Shown here: piece by piece, positions 1 through 7,567 of the stretch
Layout: every line of letters begins with the position of its first letter
How positions within the stretch are numbered: position 1 is the stretch's first letter
From: CAVZXS01 sp963779325
GTDB taxonomy: Bacteria > Bacteroidota > Bacteroidia > Chitinophagales > Chitinophagaceae
Reading direction: 5' to 3'
Assembly (NCBI GenBank): GCA_963779325.1
Contig: CAVZXS010000030.1
Span: 1-15,132 of the forward strand
DNA length: 15,132 nucleotides
Translations under genes and position numbers: made by a program
The notes under the pieces: model-generated
Seen by the model: only the letters and a program-made list of their open reading frames with translations
Database searches by the model: none
Told to the model about the DNA's origin: nothing

Positions 1-131
1 GAGGCACGAAGCATCCGGTACGCAAGACCTGTGTAATAGACTCTTCTCCCGCCGATGGCGGAATCAAGAGTGACAAAGCCCACTCAGGGTAAACAGTAGG
101 TGGTTTTGTTTCCCGACCTTACACTAATGGG
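1..131. other. Leading non-coding sequence with a hairpin
   Basis: I see no reading frame here. A two-part stem is present: CTCTT (41-45) with AAGAG (66-70), enclosing CCGCC-GAT-GGCGG (49-61). It could be the 3' end of an RNA or mobile element truncated by the window edge, or the terminator of a gene to the left. The stem is not followed by a T-run, so a simple intrinsic terminator is not supported. Its identity is unknown. Confidence 0.35.
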
Positions 132-164
132 TTTGTATCGCCATTTCACCGCACCGTATATTTG
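132..164 (+). promoter_or_regulatory. Bacteroidota-type promoter of the toxin-antitoxin operon
   Basis: TTTG at 132-135 and TATATTTG at 157-164 are 21 bases apart. This matches the Bacteroidota housekeeping consensus (TTTG, about 19-21 bases, TAnnTTTG). The antitoxin ATG at 195 leaves a leader of roughly 25 bases. No inverted-repeat operator is obvious around it. Confidence 0.6.
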
Positions 165-194
165 TTATACTTTTGAAATAATAAATGTTTTGTT

Positions 195-365
195 ATGACA
201 GAGATTTTAATTGATAAAAAGAAATATGTTTTGATACCTGAAAAGGATTATCAGGCGTTGCAAAAGAAGGCAGCGCTAAAATCAAAACCCGTAAAAATAT
301 TTACTGTAGAAGAAGCCCGTGCTCACAGCAAAAAATTAATTAGGAAATGGGCAGCCGAAAAGTAA
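195..365 (+). CDS. Small antitoxin of a type II toxin-antitoxin pair
   Basis: This 56-residue protein begins MTEILIDKKKYVLIP and ends KWAAEK. It is charged, with a short beta-prone N-terminus (ILIDKKKYVLIP), a Lys-rich helix (DYQALQKKAALK) and a second helix (VEEARAHSKKLIRKW). That is the usual build of short antitoxins: a DNA-binding N-terminal half and a toxin-wrapping C-terminal half. The stop (363-365) lies inside the toxin gene, whose ATG is at 347, so the two overlap by 19 bases and are probably translationally coupled. The function is inferred mainly from position and size, because I cannot place it in a named antitoxin family. It would bind and neutralise the downstream toxin and repress its own promoter at 132-164. 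Confidence 0.65.
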   Translation: MTEILIDKKKYVLIPEKDYQALQKKAALKSKPVKIFTVEEARAHSKKLIRKWAAEK

Positions 366-646
366 TTGTAAAACAATCTGCAGCAGATGATATTGCGGCC
401 ATTGCCTGGTTTATTGAATCGAAAGGTTTATTGACAACTGCCGAAAAATTCGCAGATAATATTTATGACTATTTTCTCAAATTGGCCGATACCCGAAAAT
501 CATATCCTGTTTGTAAAGAACCCGGCAGGGCGGCGCTTGGCTATAAATGTGTTCTTTATAAAAAGAAATATACGATTGTATTTATAGAGAATGAACGGGA
601 GTTGGTTATTAGCGAGTTCATTTCTTCAAAATTGATTTATTGGTAA
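347..646 (+). CDS. RelE/ParE superfamily toxin
   Basis: The 99-residue protein has the size and pattern of RelE/ParE toxins (ParE_toxin, PF05016). It has an N-terminal strand and helix (KVIVKQSAADDIAAIAWFIE), an alpha-helical hairpin, then a C-terminal sheet with a conserved basic position (GYKCVLYKKKYTIVF) and a short last strand (ELVISEFISSKL). RelE members are ribosome-dependent mRNA interferases and ParE members poison gyrase. The sequence alone does not decide between them. It overlaps the antitoxin gene upstream, which supports the pairing. The frame is intact and full length. A degenerate repeat (658-714) follows directly, and a similar copy follows another accessory gene at 11329-11380. 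Confidence 0.8.
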   Translation: MGSRKVIVKQSAADDIAAIAWFIESKGLLTTAEKFADNIYDYFLKLADTRKSYPVCKEPGRAALGYKCVLYKKKYTIVFIENERELVISEFISSKLIYW

Positions 647-657
647 TACTTTCGTCT

Positions 658-714
658 CCGCCTCGGTCAATGTCCATAACAAAATAAAAGAAAACCAAGT
701 TGTCGCTTCATGCA
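658..714 (+). repeat. Degenerate intergenic repeat, copy 1
   Basis: Two blocks are shared with 11329-11380. The first, 658-675, ends in ATGTCC and matches 11329-11346 at 14 of 18 positions. The second, GTTGTCGCTTCATGCA at 699-714, matches 11365-11380 at 15 of 16. The linker between the blocks is A-rich and differs in length (23 versus 18 bases). Both copies sit just after the stop of the last gene of an accessory module. No function is evident. Confidence 0.55.
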
Positions 715-821
715 ACGCAATCAAAAAATAGTGATGCATTTGGACACGCTGAGAAAAAAATGAATTTGTTGACAATCACTACGCCTCGCTTCGCATACAA
801 AAAAATACCACTTTCAGGTGA

Positions 822-852
822 TTGTCCCGCATGTAAAGCCCGCCTACCTTTA
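822..852 (+). promoter_or_regulatory. Candidate Bacteroidota promoter for the secreted coiled-coil gene
   Basis: TTG at 822-824 is followed after 20 bases by TACCTTTA at 845-852, one base from the TAnnTTTG consensus. The downstream ATG is at 886, giving a leader of about 27 bases. The spacing is right, but both boxes are short, so this is a moderate call. Confidence 0.45.
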
Positions 853-885
853 CAAACTATTTAATTAACCTTTAAACACCATTGT

Positions 886-1668
886 ATGAAAAAAAATCAA
901 CAGGCAAGCCCATGTATCCGTCAATCTCTTTCTTTTTTTATCAGCAGCATTCGCAGTAAACTTTTTTTACAAACTTTGTTTCTGCTACTTCCTTTTTTGG
1001 CCAACAGTCAAACCACAATTGACGATTTCCGCACAGCCGCCGCCGGTGGCGAAGGCGTTACGCTGATTCCCTTTAAAGATTTGCGGGTAGAAGCTACTTC
1101 AATTGCCGATGATGTAAAACGACGGAAATCAGACTTGGAATCGTTTAACCTCGGTACGTTTACCGATCAGAAAATGAATTCGCTAAAAGCCGTTCAGGAA
1201 GCAAAAAACAAAATAGAATTACTGAAAAAACAAAAAGAGGAATATGTATCTAAAAACCCCGGAGCCGACGTTCCAAAATTTTATGATGAGGATATTGCTA
1301 AAGAGGAAAGAATTGCAGAAGATGCCAATAAAAGCATTAATGCGTTAAACGAAAAATTGAAAACCGGCGCCGATGGTTTTGACAGGCTGTACCAGGCCCG
1401 CGGGGGACTGCGTGAATATTTCGACAGGGTATTAAAATTACTGGATGAAGCAAAATCGAACCCGAATAAATACCTGGGTGATAAACCGGCCGAAGATAAT
1501 AAAGAGAAGCTGGAAGAATATACTCAGAATAAAATAAAACTGGAAGAATACATACGCATTATTGCAGGAGATATAGAGGATGAAAAGAAAAATCATCGTG
1601 AAGAGGAAACAAAAAACAAAGAGACCCGCCAAAAATATGAGGAGTTGCTGAATAAAAATAGCCTGTAA
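886..1668 (+). CDS. Secreted coiled-coil protein of unknown function
   Basis: The 260-residue protein has a Sec signal peptide: basic start, hydrophobic stretch LFLQTLFLLLPFLANSQ, and a likely cleavage after about residue 41 before TTIDDFRTAAAGG. The mature part is almost entirely charged helix. There are heptad-like Lys/Glu-rich blocks at about residues 90-125 (KAVQEAKNKIELLKKQKEEY), 140-160 (EERIAEDANKSINALNEKLK) and 185-260. No enzyme motif, lipobox or T9SS sorting domain is visible, so it is expected in the periplasm. The ATG at 886 is chosen because the signal peptide follows directly. It lies 183 bases before the Hcp-like gene, and the two may form a functional pair, but no sequence feature proves it. 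Confidence 0.7.
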   Translation: MKKNQQASPCIRQSLSFFISSIRSKLFLQTLFLLLPFLANSQTTIDDFRTAAAGGEGVTLIPFKDLRVEATSIADDVKRRKSDLESFNLGTFTDQKMNSLKAVQEAKNKIELLKKQKEEYVSKNPGADVPKFYDEDIAKEERIAEDANKSINALNEKLKTGADGFDRLYQARGGLREYFDRVLKLLDEAKSNPNKYLGDKPAEDNKEKLEEYTQNKIKLEEYIRIIAGDIEDEKKNHREEETKNKETRQKYEELLNKNSL

Positions 1669-1851
1669 TTAATATAAAAATGTTTCCGCGGCACATGCCT
1701 GTTATCAAATAATATGGCCGTGCCGTAAAGTCAAGCGGTATGCAGAAGAAAATATTGCTGCCGCGAAGAGAGCTTTAAAAATGCGGTTAGAAAAAATGAA
1801 AAGCTGTAACTTTCATATGTTTACCATTATTCATTCATCAAACTATTCTGT

Positions 1852-2391
1852 ATGAAAAAGATATTCTTGTCCGGTCTTTTAAGTTTTTTGTTATTATTCG
1901 GATCAAAAAGTTTTGCGCAGGTATTTATTGGCTTTGACGGGATAAAAGGAGAAAGCGTTTTCAAAGCATTTCCTGAGTCCACCGAAATTACCGGCTTTGA
2001 ATGGGGTGCCAAAAATTCGGCAACATCGAGCGGAGCCGGGGGTGCAGGCGTCGGAAAGGTGCAAGTGAGTGAATTGAAAATAACCAAACCAAGAGGCAGT
2101 GCATCTTCATCTCTTCAGATGTCAGTTTTTACGGGCAAGCATATTCCAAAAGCCGAGATCAGGTTTTATAAATCCGGTACTCAGGGTTCTGTCCCTTATC
2201 TTACTATAACGTTAGAAGATGTTTTTATTACGAGCTGGGCAATATCAGCCGGCGGAGGGGAAATACCGATGGAGTCCTTTTCACTTGTTTTTACAAAATT
2301 TAAAACAGAAGATGCGATAACCGGACCCAAGGGGACAACTGAAAAGTTACCGGCAGTCGGTTGGGATATTAAGAAGAACACCGCTAATTAG
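1852..2391 (+). CDS. Exported Hcp-family (T6SS tube-like) protein
   Basis: The 179-residue protein starts with a clear signal peptide (MKKIFLSGLLSFLLLFG, cleavage near SFA|QVFIGF). The mature protein follows the Hcp fold order (Hcp family, COG3157): strand QVFIGFDGIKGES, the segment ITGFEWGAKN, VQVSELKITKPRG, MSVFTGKHIPKAEIRFYKSG, LTITLEDVFITSWAIS and a final SFSLVFTKFK. Classical Hcp is a cytoplasmic hexameric ring that stacks into the type VI secretion tube and carries no signal peptide. Exported Hcp-like proteins without T6SS genes nearby are a different use of the fold, with unknown function. No VgrG, sheath or baseplate gene is in this window. The gene is intact. Confidence 0.8.
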   Translation: MKKIFLSGLLSFLLLFGSKSFAQVFIGFDGIKGESVFKAFPESTEITGFEWGAKNSATSSGAGGAGVGKVQVSELKITKPRGSASSSLQMSVFTGKHIPKAEIRFYKSGTQGSVPYLTITLEDVFITSWAISAGGGEIPMESFSLVFTKFKTEDAITGPKGTTEKLPAVGWDIKKNTAN

Positions 2392-2498
2392 ACTTAACGA
2401 AACTTTCTTATACACGGTCGTGCTTTCTTCACATTGCAAAAAATATCAACAATCCTGCAAAAATGTAGATTACGGCGATGTTATTCGTGTTTATCCTA

Positions 2499-2527
2499 TT
2501 TGCCGGTAAAATAAAATCGCTAATTTG
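2499..2527 (+). promoter_or_regulatory. Candidate promoter of the M57 peptidase gene
   Basis: TTTG at 2499-2502 and TAATTTG at 2521-2527 are 18 bases apart. The second box lacks one base of TAnnTTTG. The leader to the ATG at 2565 is about 30-37 bases and A+T-rich. Confidence 0.4.
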
Positions 2528-2564
2528 AATTGTTATTTTTTAAAAACTTAACCAAATATCACAC

Positions 2565-3407
2565 ATGAAAAAAATTATTTATTCTGCAGGTATAGCAGCA
2601 GTGCTTGCTATAGTTGTTATTAGTTGCAAAAAATCCGGTTCCGAAACAGCAGTAACAAACTTATCACCCGACGAACTGGCTATGGTAAGCGCAGCCGGCT
2701 TCAATGCTAATTGGGCCGAAAGAAATGCTGACGGTAATTATCTTATTGAAGGCGATATTTTATTAACCAAAGCCCAATTGGAAGAAATGAGAGGCGCCGC
2801 GCCTGCTCATAATTTCATCGTTGCAGACGAAGAACATTACCGCACCAACAATGTGGTAAGCACACCAAGTACCGGCGTAAGAACAATTACCGTGAGCCTG
2901 GGCGCAGGTTTTCCTTCTTATTATTCCGCAGCGCTTGATAATGCGCTGGCCCGTTACAACAACCTCGGCGATCTGAAAATTGTATTTCAAAGAGTAGCTT
3001 CCGGCGGTAATATTCAGGTTAGTGGCGCTAACTTAGGGACTACTTCCACAGGCGGATGTATCTTAGGCCAGGCTTCAGGTTTTCCAACTGCAAGCGGAAA
3101 TCCATCTCCCGGCTTTACGCTCAGCACAAGCAGTTGCGCTACGTCTTACCTGAATACAATTGATAAAGCCGATGAAGTAATGGCGCATGAGATAGGACAT
3201 TGTATCGGTTTCAGACATACCGATTATAAAAGAAGAAGCAGTTGCGGACCCGGCGGCGGCGAATCAGCGGGTAGTATCGGCGCTGTTCATATTCCCGGAA
3301 CTCCTACCAATGTTTCAGGCTCTTATAATTCATGGATGATGGCTTGTACCAATAGCAACCCTGTATTCGGTGCAGCCGATGCCGTTGCATTGCGATATGT
3401 TTATTAA
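2565..3407 (+). CDS. Peptidase M57 (HEIGH zinc metallopeptidase) lipoprotein
   Basis: The 280-residue protein has a lipoprotein signal (MKKIIYSAGIAAVLAIVVISC; lipid-modified Cys21, followed by KK). The zinc motif is H208-E-I-G-H212-C-I-G-F-R-H218, the HExxHxxGxxH pattern of metzincin-like enzymes and the literal HEIGH of the dual-action HEIGH family (PF12388, MEROPS M57). His208, His212 and His218 would bind zinc and Glu209 would activate water. A downstream SWMMAC segment fits the Met-turn. Residues 25-100 look like a pro-region. The enzyme is probably anchored in the outer membrane. The gene is intact, has its own candidate promoter, and is followed by a good terminator, so it appears monocistronic. 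Its substrate is unknown. Confidence 0.9.
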   Translation: MKKIIYSAGIAAVLAIVVISCKKSGSETAVTNLSPDELAMVSAAGFNANWAERNADGNYLIEGDILLTKAQLEEMRGAAPAHNFIVADEEHYRTNNVVSTPSTGVRTITVSLGAGFPSYYSAALDNALARYNNLGDLKIVFQRVASGGNIQVSGANLGTTSTGGCILGQASGFPTASGNPSPGFTLSTSSCATSYLNTIDKADEVMAHEIGHCIGFRHTDYKRRSSCGPGGGESAGSIGAVHIPGTPTNVSGSYNSWMMACTNSNPVFGAADAVALRYVY

Positions 3408-3424
3408 TAAATTATTTTATTTGC

Positions 3425-3459
3425 AAAGTCCCTTTCTTTGTAAGAGAGGGACTTTTTTT
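3425..3459 (+). terminator. Intrinsic terminator after the M57 gene
   Basis: A perfect 9-bp stem, AAAGTCCCT (3425-3433) with AGGGACTTT (3447-3455), has a 13-base loop. It is followed by a T-run to 3459. It begins 18 bases after the stop codon of the peptidase gene. Confidence 0.85.
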
Positions 3460-3491
3460 ATCAACCTATATATCAGTAATTTTAGCACTGC

Positions 3492-5183
3492 ATGTTTATT
3501 CATTATATAAAAGTATTTGCTAACCTGTATTCTTTTTTAAGAAAGAAAAATATCACTGCGTATGCGGCGGTCTTTTCTTTGTGCCTGTTGCAGCATTCGG
3601 CAACAGCGCAGGACAATTCAAAACAATACCGTGATAGTATTTTTAAAAAATTCGCCAATACAGCAGCGGAACAATTCACAGCTTCAAAACCCTATTACAT
3701 TATTGCTTGGGAAAAAGACCGGCCACCAGGCATTTCCGTCATTCGGCAGTTAGATGAGAAAGCAGCTATTGTTGAAATAAACAACCCGTCCTTATTAAGT
3801 CAATTGACAAAACAAGTAAGGATTGCCGCCACTACCGATGAGTGGAAATTTTCTCCCGCATTACAAAAACCTGTAAAGAGTAATAAGGAACAGCAATTTA
3901 TTATCAGCGGTTTGCAAACAGCTGAATTGATGAATGTATTAGAAAATCAAAAAAATGAATTGACCATACTTGCTGTTAACGAACCTTCCCGCTCGGTATT
4001 GGTAAAAACGACCGCGAAATTTATCAGGGAAAATCTTCTCTATCTTAAAGAAATAATTTTTATCGATCTGCGAGCTGAACCGACAACGGAGGTCGGCATT
4101 ATTGGTTATAACCGTAGCTTTCACGGACTCAGCGCCGTTGACTATACCATTCCGGGCGCCATCGGAAAAAACATTGTGGCCGGTGTAAAGGAACAAAAAA
4201 TGGAAGCCGCCGATCTTGATTTATACAAACGGGTGCTTACTTCACCTATTGCAGCTGCCAATATAACGCCGCATGCCACCGTTATTTCATCCATCATTGG
4301 CGGAGCGGGTAACAGTTTTTATAATGGCCGGGGTATCGCTTATGGTTGTAAATTTTTTCCAAGCACATTCGATAATCTTTTTGCAGATGATGCGGCTGTT
4401 TTAAATGCTAATAACGTAACGGTGCAAAACCATTCTTACGGAACGGTGATACAACAATTTTACGGCGCCGAAGCGCTGAGCTATGACGCACATACATGGG
4501 CCAATAAAAATTTAGTACATGTTTTTTCAGCCGGTAACCGCGGTACTTCTTTTGCCACCGATGGACCTTACGCCAATATTACCGGCAATGCCAATATTAC
4601 CGGTAATTTAAAAATGGCGAAAAATATCATTACGGTTGGCGCTATTGATAACCGCGGCAATATTCCGGCCGAAAGTTCTGCGGGTCCGTTATATGATGGA
4701 AGGATAGCTCCGCAATTAGTTGCACTGGGGCCCAATGGTACATCCGATGCAACGGCTGTGGTGACGGGAACAGTGGCAGTGATGCAACAGGTGTATGCGG
4801 ACAGTAACACGCAGAAGCTGCCGCCTGCCTCACTTACTAAAGCCATTTTATACAACAATGCCGATGATATTTTCCGTACGGGTATTGATTATAAAACCGG
4901 CTACGGACTGCTGAACAGTTATGCTTCCATCAAAGCCATTCAGCAAAAAGAATATGATGGCGGCACTGTATCACAGGGCGGACAATGGATAAAAAATATT
5001 TCGGTACCTGCCGGTGCTGCCCGATTGAAAATAACATTGGCATGGACGGATACTGCCGCCACGGTAAATAATAATAAAGCGCTTATCAATGATCTTGATT
5101 TGGAAGTACAGGAAATTAACAGCGGCATCATTTACAAACCGTGGGTGATTAAGCGTCGCGGCGAATGTCGATTCGTTAAATAA
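3492..5183 (+). CDS. S8 (subtilisin-like) serine peptidase, N-terminal part of a frameshifted gene
   Basis: Signal peptide (hydrophobic AYAAVFSLCLLQ, cleavage after ATA|QDNSK), then a pro-region, then an S8 domain at about residues 205-470. Visible catalytic elements are His261 (PHATVISS), the oxyanion Asn349 (FSAGNRG) and Ser418 (GTSDATAVV). At the place of the usual Asp (DTG) the sequence reads GVKEQKM, so Glu234 aligns with the catalytic Asp. The frame stops at 5181-5183 after PWVIKRRGECRFVK. This tail is an artefact of a one-base insertion near 5148: dropping one base from GTGATTAAGC restores PWVLSVAANVDSLNKE in the frame that runs to 6405. The intact product would be about 970 residues and exported through Sec then T9SS. 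Confidence 0.85.
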   Translation: MFIHYIKVFANLYSFLRKKNITAYAAVFSLCLLQHSATAQDNSKQYRDSIFKKFANTAAEQFTASKPYYIIAWEKDRPPGISVIRQLDEKAAIVEINNPSLLSQLTKQVRIAATTDEWKFSPALQKPVKSNKEQQFIISGLQTAELMNVLENQKNELTILAVNEPSRSVLVKTTAKFIRENLLYLKEIIFIDLRAEPTTEVGIIGYNRSFHGLSAVDYTIPGAIGKNIVAGVKEQKMEAADLDLYKRVLTSPIAAANITPHATVISSIIGGAGNSFYNGRGIAYGCKFFPSTFDNLFADDAAVLNANNVTVQNHSYGTVIQQFYGAEALSYDAHTWANKNLVHVFSAGNRGTSFATDGPYANITGNANITGNLKMAKNIITVGAIDNRGNIPAESSAGPLYDGRIAPQLVALGPNGTSDATAVVTGTVAVMQQVYADSNTQKLPPASLTKAILYNNADDIFRTGIDYKTGYGLLNSYASIKAIQQKEYDGGTVSQGGQWIKNISVPAGAARLKITLAWTDTAATVNNNKALINDLDLEVQEINSGIIYKPWVIKRRGECRFVK

Positions 5184-6405
5184 AGAACCCGTACGAAAGA
5201 GAGATTCGCTGAATACCGCCGAGCAGGTAAGCGTACCATTACCCGCGGCGGGTAATTACCAAATAAAAATAAAAGGTACTGCTGTCAGCGCCTTGTCAAT
5301 TCCTTTTCATATCGCATGGCATATCGATACGCTCAATACATTCGCTTTTACCGATCCGCAACATACATCGGATGTAAACCGCGATGAAAATCCTGATCTC
5401 GATATTCGCTGGAAAACATTTGTGGCTGATACCAATCAAACCGGAAATTTATTTATCAGTTACAACAACGGAGCCAACTGGCAATTGCTGAAAGCGGCGC
5501 ATAAAATATACACTAACTATTACGGATGGCCCATAAAAGATACAGCGAGCAGGGCGGTGCTTAAAATGGAAACAGGCTTCGGTACTTTTCTGTCCGCGGG
5601 TTTTGTTATCAGCAAATTAAGCAGGTTGAATGTAGATTTCATCTGCGCCGATTCCGCAGGTCTTTCTTGGGGGAAACATATTTATGCGAACGGTTATAAA
5701 ATTTATGCGTTAACCGACAGCCCGTACCTGGAGCAGATTCTTACCGTGACTGATACATTTACAGTACTGAAACGTTCTGTAAATCCCTCGCAGGTATATG
5801 CGGTGGAACCAATACTGAGCAACGGACTGCCTGCCGCCCGCAGCATTGCCATAGACATTACACTGCAGGGAGTAAAATGTTTTTACAAAACCTTTTATCA
5901 CAACCTGCAGGACGGTAATCGTCTTGAACTGGTATTGGACTTGAGTGCTCCGGCTTATGCAGACTCTGTATATTTTCAACAGGTTATCGGCAGTATATTA
6001 ATAACTTACGGTAGTGGTATAAAAGTGACAGGGGGTACAAATCTCTACAGTCAAGTAATACGGGAAATACCCGGCGGCACTACATACTGGAGGGCTGTTA
6101 TAAAAATGAAAAGCGGCGCCATACTTTATACTGAAACAATAAGCCTGCTTACTTCGGGCAAACGCTTTATATTATTTTATCCCAACCCGGCAAATAGAAA
6201 CAGCCGCTTAACGTATACATTGCAACAAGGCACTCCGCCCGGCAGCCGGTTGCAGTTGTTTGATATCAACGGACGGCTGCTGAAAAGTTTTAAAGAAATA
6301 CCTTCTGCTATTGATATAAGCACACTTGCAAAGGGCCTGATTATTTATAAGCTGATGAACAGTGATGGCGTAGTGCTGGAAACAGGAAAGTTGTTGATAC
6401 AGTAG
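5149..6405 (+). CDS. S8 peptidase, C-terminal part with T9SS sorting domain
   Basis: This is the continuation of the S8 peptidase in the next frame. It is open from 5149 and has no believable start of its own (the first candidate codon is a TTG at 5293). It encodes beta-rich domains typical of the region after S8 in large Bacteroidota peptidases (GNYQIKIKGT; FHIAWHIDTLNTFAFTDP). It ends with a type A T9SS C-terminal domain of about 75 residues: FYPNPANRNSRLTYTL, LFDINGRLLKSFKEIP, ISTLAKGLIIYKLMNSDG and a terminal strand KLLIQ. That domain directs passage through the outer membrane and surface attachment or release, after which it is cut off. If the frameshift is genuine, the upstream part loses this signal and could not be secreted by T9SS. 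Confidence 0.85.
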   Translation, partial: LSVAANVDSLNKEPVRKRDSLNTAEQVSVPLPAAGNYQIKIKGTAVSALSIPFHIAWHIDTLNTFAFTDPQHTSDVNRDENPDLDIRWKTFVADTNQTGNLFISYNNGANWQLLKAAHKIYTNYYGWPIKDTASRAVLKMETGFGTFLSAGFVISKLSRLNVDFICADSAGLSWGKHIYANGYKIYALTDSPYLEQILTVTDTFTVLKRSVNPSQVYAVEPILSNGLPAARSIAIDITLQGVKCFYKTFYHNLQDGNRLELVLDLSAPAYADSVYFQQVIGSILITYGSGIKVTGGTNLYSQVIREIPGGTTYWRAVIKMKSGAILYTETISLLTSGKRFILFYPNPANRNSRLTYTLQQGTPPGSRLQLFDINGRLLKSFKEIPSAIDISTLAKGLIIYKLMNSDGVVLETGKLLIQ

Positions 6406-6425
6406 GAAAGGTGAAGTGAAAAGGT

Positions 6426-6459
6426 AAAAGTAAAAATATAAAAAGGATGTTTTACTTTT
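6426..6459 (+). terminator. Weak candidate terminator after the S8 peptidase
   Basis: AAAAGTAAAA (6426-6435) pairs perfectly with TTTTACTTTT (6450-6459), 21 bases after the stop codon. The stem is almost all A-T and the following T-run is interrupted, so efficiency is doubtful. Confidence 0.35.
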
Positions 6460-6586
6460 TGCTTTGTCGTTATAGTCGCCTGCCCGTGGTTGGTATAATA
6501 CAACGGAATTATTGCTGATTTCCATTCCAATATCCCCTACAGGCAGGATTCTGTTCGTTATGCAAGATTCTGTAAAGCATTTAAAA

Positions 6587-6691
6587 CATCTTGATTTACT
6601 AAGTAGTCCAAAGGGCTACGTGGAAATCTTTGATGGTATTATGCCGACGTAGAACTGCTTTGGACTATGTACTGTTTATATTCCGTATTAA
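6587..6691 (+). repeat. Structured ~105-bp intergenic repeat, copy 1
   Basis: It is about 85% identical to 12194-12297, including a fully identical 25-base start. It contains a nested inverted repeat: TAGTCCAAAG (6604-6613) with CTTTGGACTA (6658-6667), and inside it CTACGT (6616-6621) with ACGTAG (6647-6652). A 25-base loop carries GATGGTATTATGCCG, which is conserved in both copies. It lies in the 339-base gap before the KilA-N gene. It may be a MITE-like or REP-like element or a structured leader RNA. Confidence 0.75.
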
Positions 6692-6744
6692 AACATCTGA
6701 GCAAATAACTTTTTTGTATTTTCAAATAATAAAATCAGGCAATA

Positions 6745-7248
6745 TTGGCAGCAAGTAAGATAATAATTGTTAAAGACCACCCGGTAACCATCATTGAGGT
6801 GAACAAGCAGGATTATATTTCTCTCACCGATATGGTAAAGTCATTCGGTGATGATACTATGATTTATAGTTGGATGCGAAACCGTAATACTGTGGAGTTT
6901 CTTGGTATTTGGGAACAATTGTATAATGTTAGTTTTAAAGGTAACGAATTCGTGACCTTTAAAATGCAGGCCGGTTTGAACAACTTTAACCTCACGCCCC
7001 GTAAATGGATTGAGGCGACCAATGCAATTGGTATAATTTCAAAAGCAGGCCGGTACGGCGGCGGCACGTATGCCCATAAAGACATTGCATTCGAATTTGG
7101 AAGCTGGCTTAGTGCCGAATTTAAACTCTATCTCATCAAAGAATTTCAACGTTTAAAAGATGAAGAAAACTCAAATAAGAAATTAGAATGGAACTTACAG
7201 CGAACCCCTTTCCAAAATAAATTACCGTATACATACCGATGCTATTAA
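6745..7248 (+). CDS. KilA-N domain protein, N-terminal part of a frameshifted gene
   Basis: No ATG precedes the domain. The frame opens after tandem TAA codons and TTG at 6745 is the first plausible start (MAASKIIIVKDHPVTIIEVN). The KilA-N domain (PF04383) is clear: DYISLTDMVKSFGDD, YSWMRNRNTVEFLGIWEQLYN, TPRKWIEATNAIGIISKAGRYGGG, HKDIAFEFGSWLSAEFKLYLIKEFQRL. Such proteins are DNA-binding regulators or accessory proteins of phages and mobile elements, widespread in Bacteroidota. The last ~15 residues here are out of frame. Removing one C from the CCCC run at 7205-7208 changes the end to NLQRTLSKINYRIHTDAIKE, which continues into the downstream piece ending at 7567. The intact protein would be about 273 residues. 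Confidence 0.8.
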   Translation: MAASKIIIVKDHPVTIIEVNKQDYISLTDMVKSFGDDTMIYSWMRNRNTVEFLGIWEQLYNVSFKGNEFVTFKMQAGLNNFNLTPRKWIEATNAIGIISKAGRYGGGTYAHKDIAFEFGSWLSAEFKLYLIKEFQRLKDEENSNKKLEWNLQRTPFQNKLPYTYRCY

Positions 7249-7567
7249 AGAAGAACTGATACCACCGACTATAACCAAACAGCAAAGCAGCGCCGTATAT
7301 GCAAGTGAAGCAGATATACTCAACATGGCCCTGTTTGGACAAACAGCTGCAGCATGGCGAGAAAATAATAAAGCTAAAAGCGGAAACATAAGAGACCACG
7401 CTACATTAGAACAGTTAGTAGTATTAACCAATCTCGAAAGTATTAATGCAGTATTAATAAGACAAGCTCTGCCGCAATCGGAGCGTTTATTGAAATTGAA
7501 TGAAATTGCTATTAGCCAGATGAAATCCTTGTTGAATAGTTCGGGTATGAGGAAATTGAATCGCTAA
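7208..7567 (+). CDS. KilA-N protein, C-terminal part
   Basis: This is the continuation of the KilA-N gene after the extra C at 7205-7208. It reads LSKINYRIHTDAIKEELIPP, then a C-terminal domain with ASEADILNMALFGQTAAAW, SGNIRDHATLEQLVVLTNLE, and a final helix LPQSERLLKLNEIAISQMK. It includes an in-frame ATG at 7325, but no separate ribosome-binding or promoter signal is visible. It is best read as one gene with the N-terminal part. The C-terminal domain is the one usually following KilA-N in Bacteroidota homologues (from general knowledge; no search was run). Confidence 0.7.
   Translation, partial: LSKINYRIHTDAIKEELIPPTITKQQSSAVYASEADILNMALFGQTAAAWRENNKAKSGNIRDHATLEQLVVLTNLESINAVLIRQALPQSERLLKLNEIAISQMKSLLNSSGMRKLNR

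Noticed and set aside
1..75. Possible 3' end (domains V-VI) of a group II intron
   Set aside because: The stretch GGTACGCAAGACCTGTGT and the following hairpin reminded me of intron tails, but a proper 34-base domain V cannot be drawn and the window edge cuts the region. Too weak to annotate.
658..714. Integron attC site
   Set aside because: No RYYYAAC/GTTRRRY core pair flanks a palindrome in either copy; GTTGTCG does not fit the R-box consensus, and there is no integrase in the window.
1669..1851. Short open stretch with an amphipathic look (EENIAAAKRALKMRLEKMK)
   Set aside because: It has no start codon in a sensible context, no homology that I recognise, and ends in the leader of the Hcp-like gene.
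1852..2391. Annotation of the Hcp-like gene as part of a T6SS or contractile injection locus
   Set aside because: No sheath, baseplate, VgrG, ClpV or spike gene is present, and the signal peptide is incompatible with a cytoplasmic tube.
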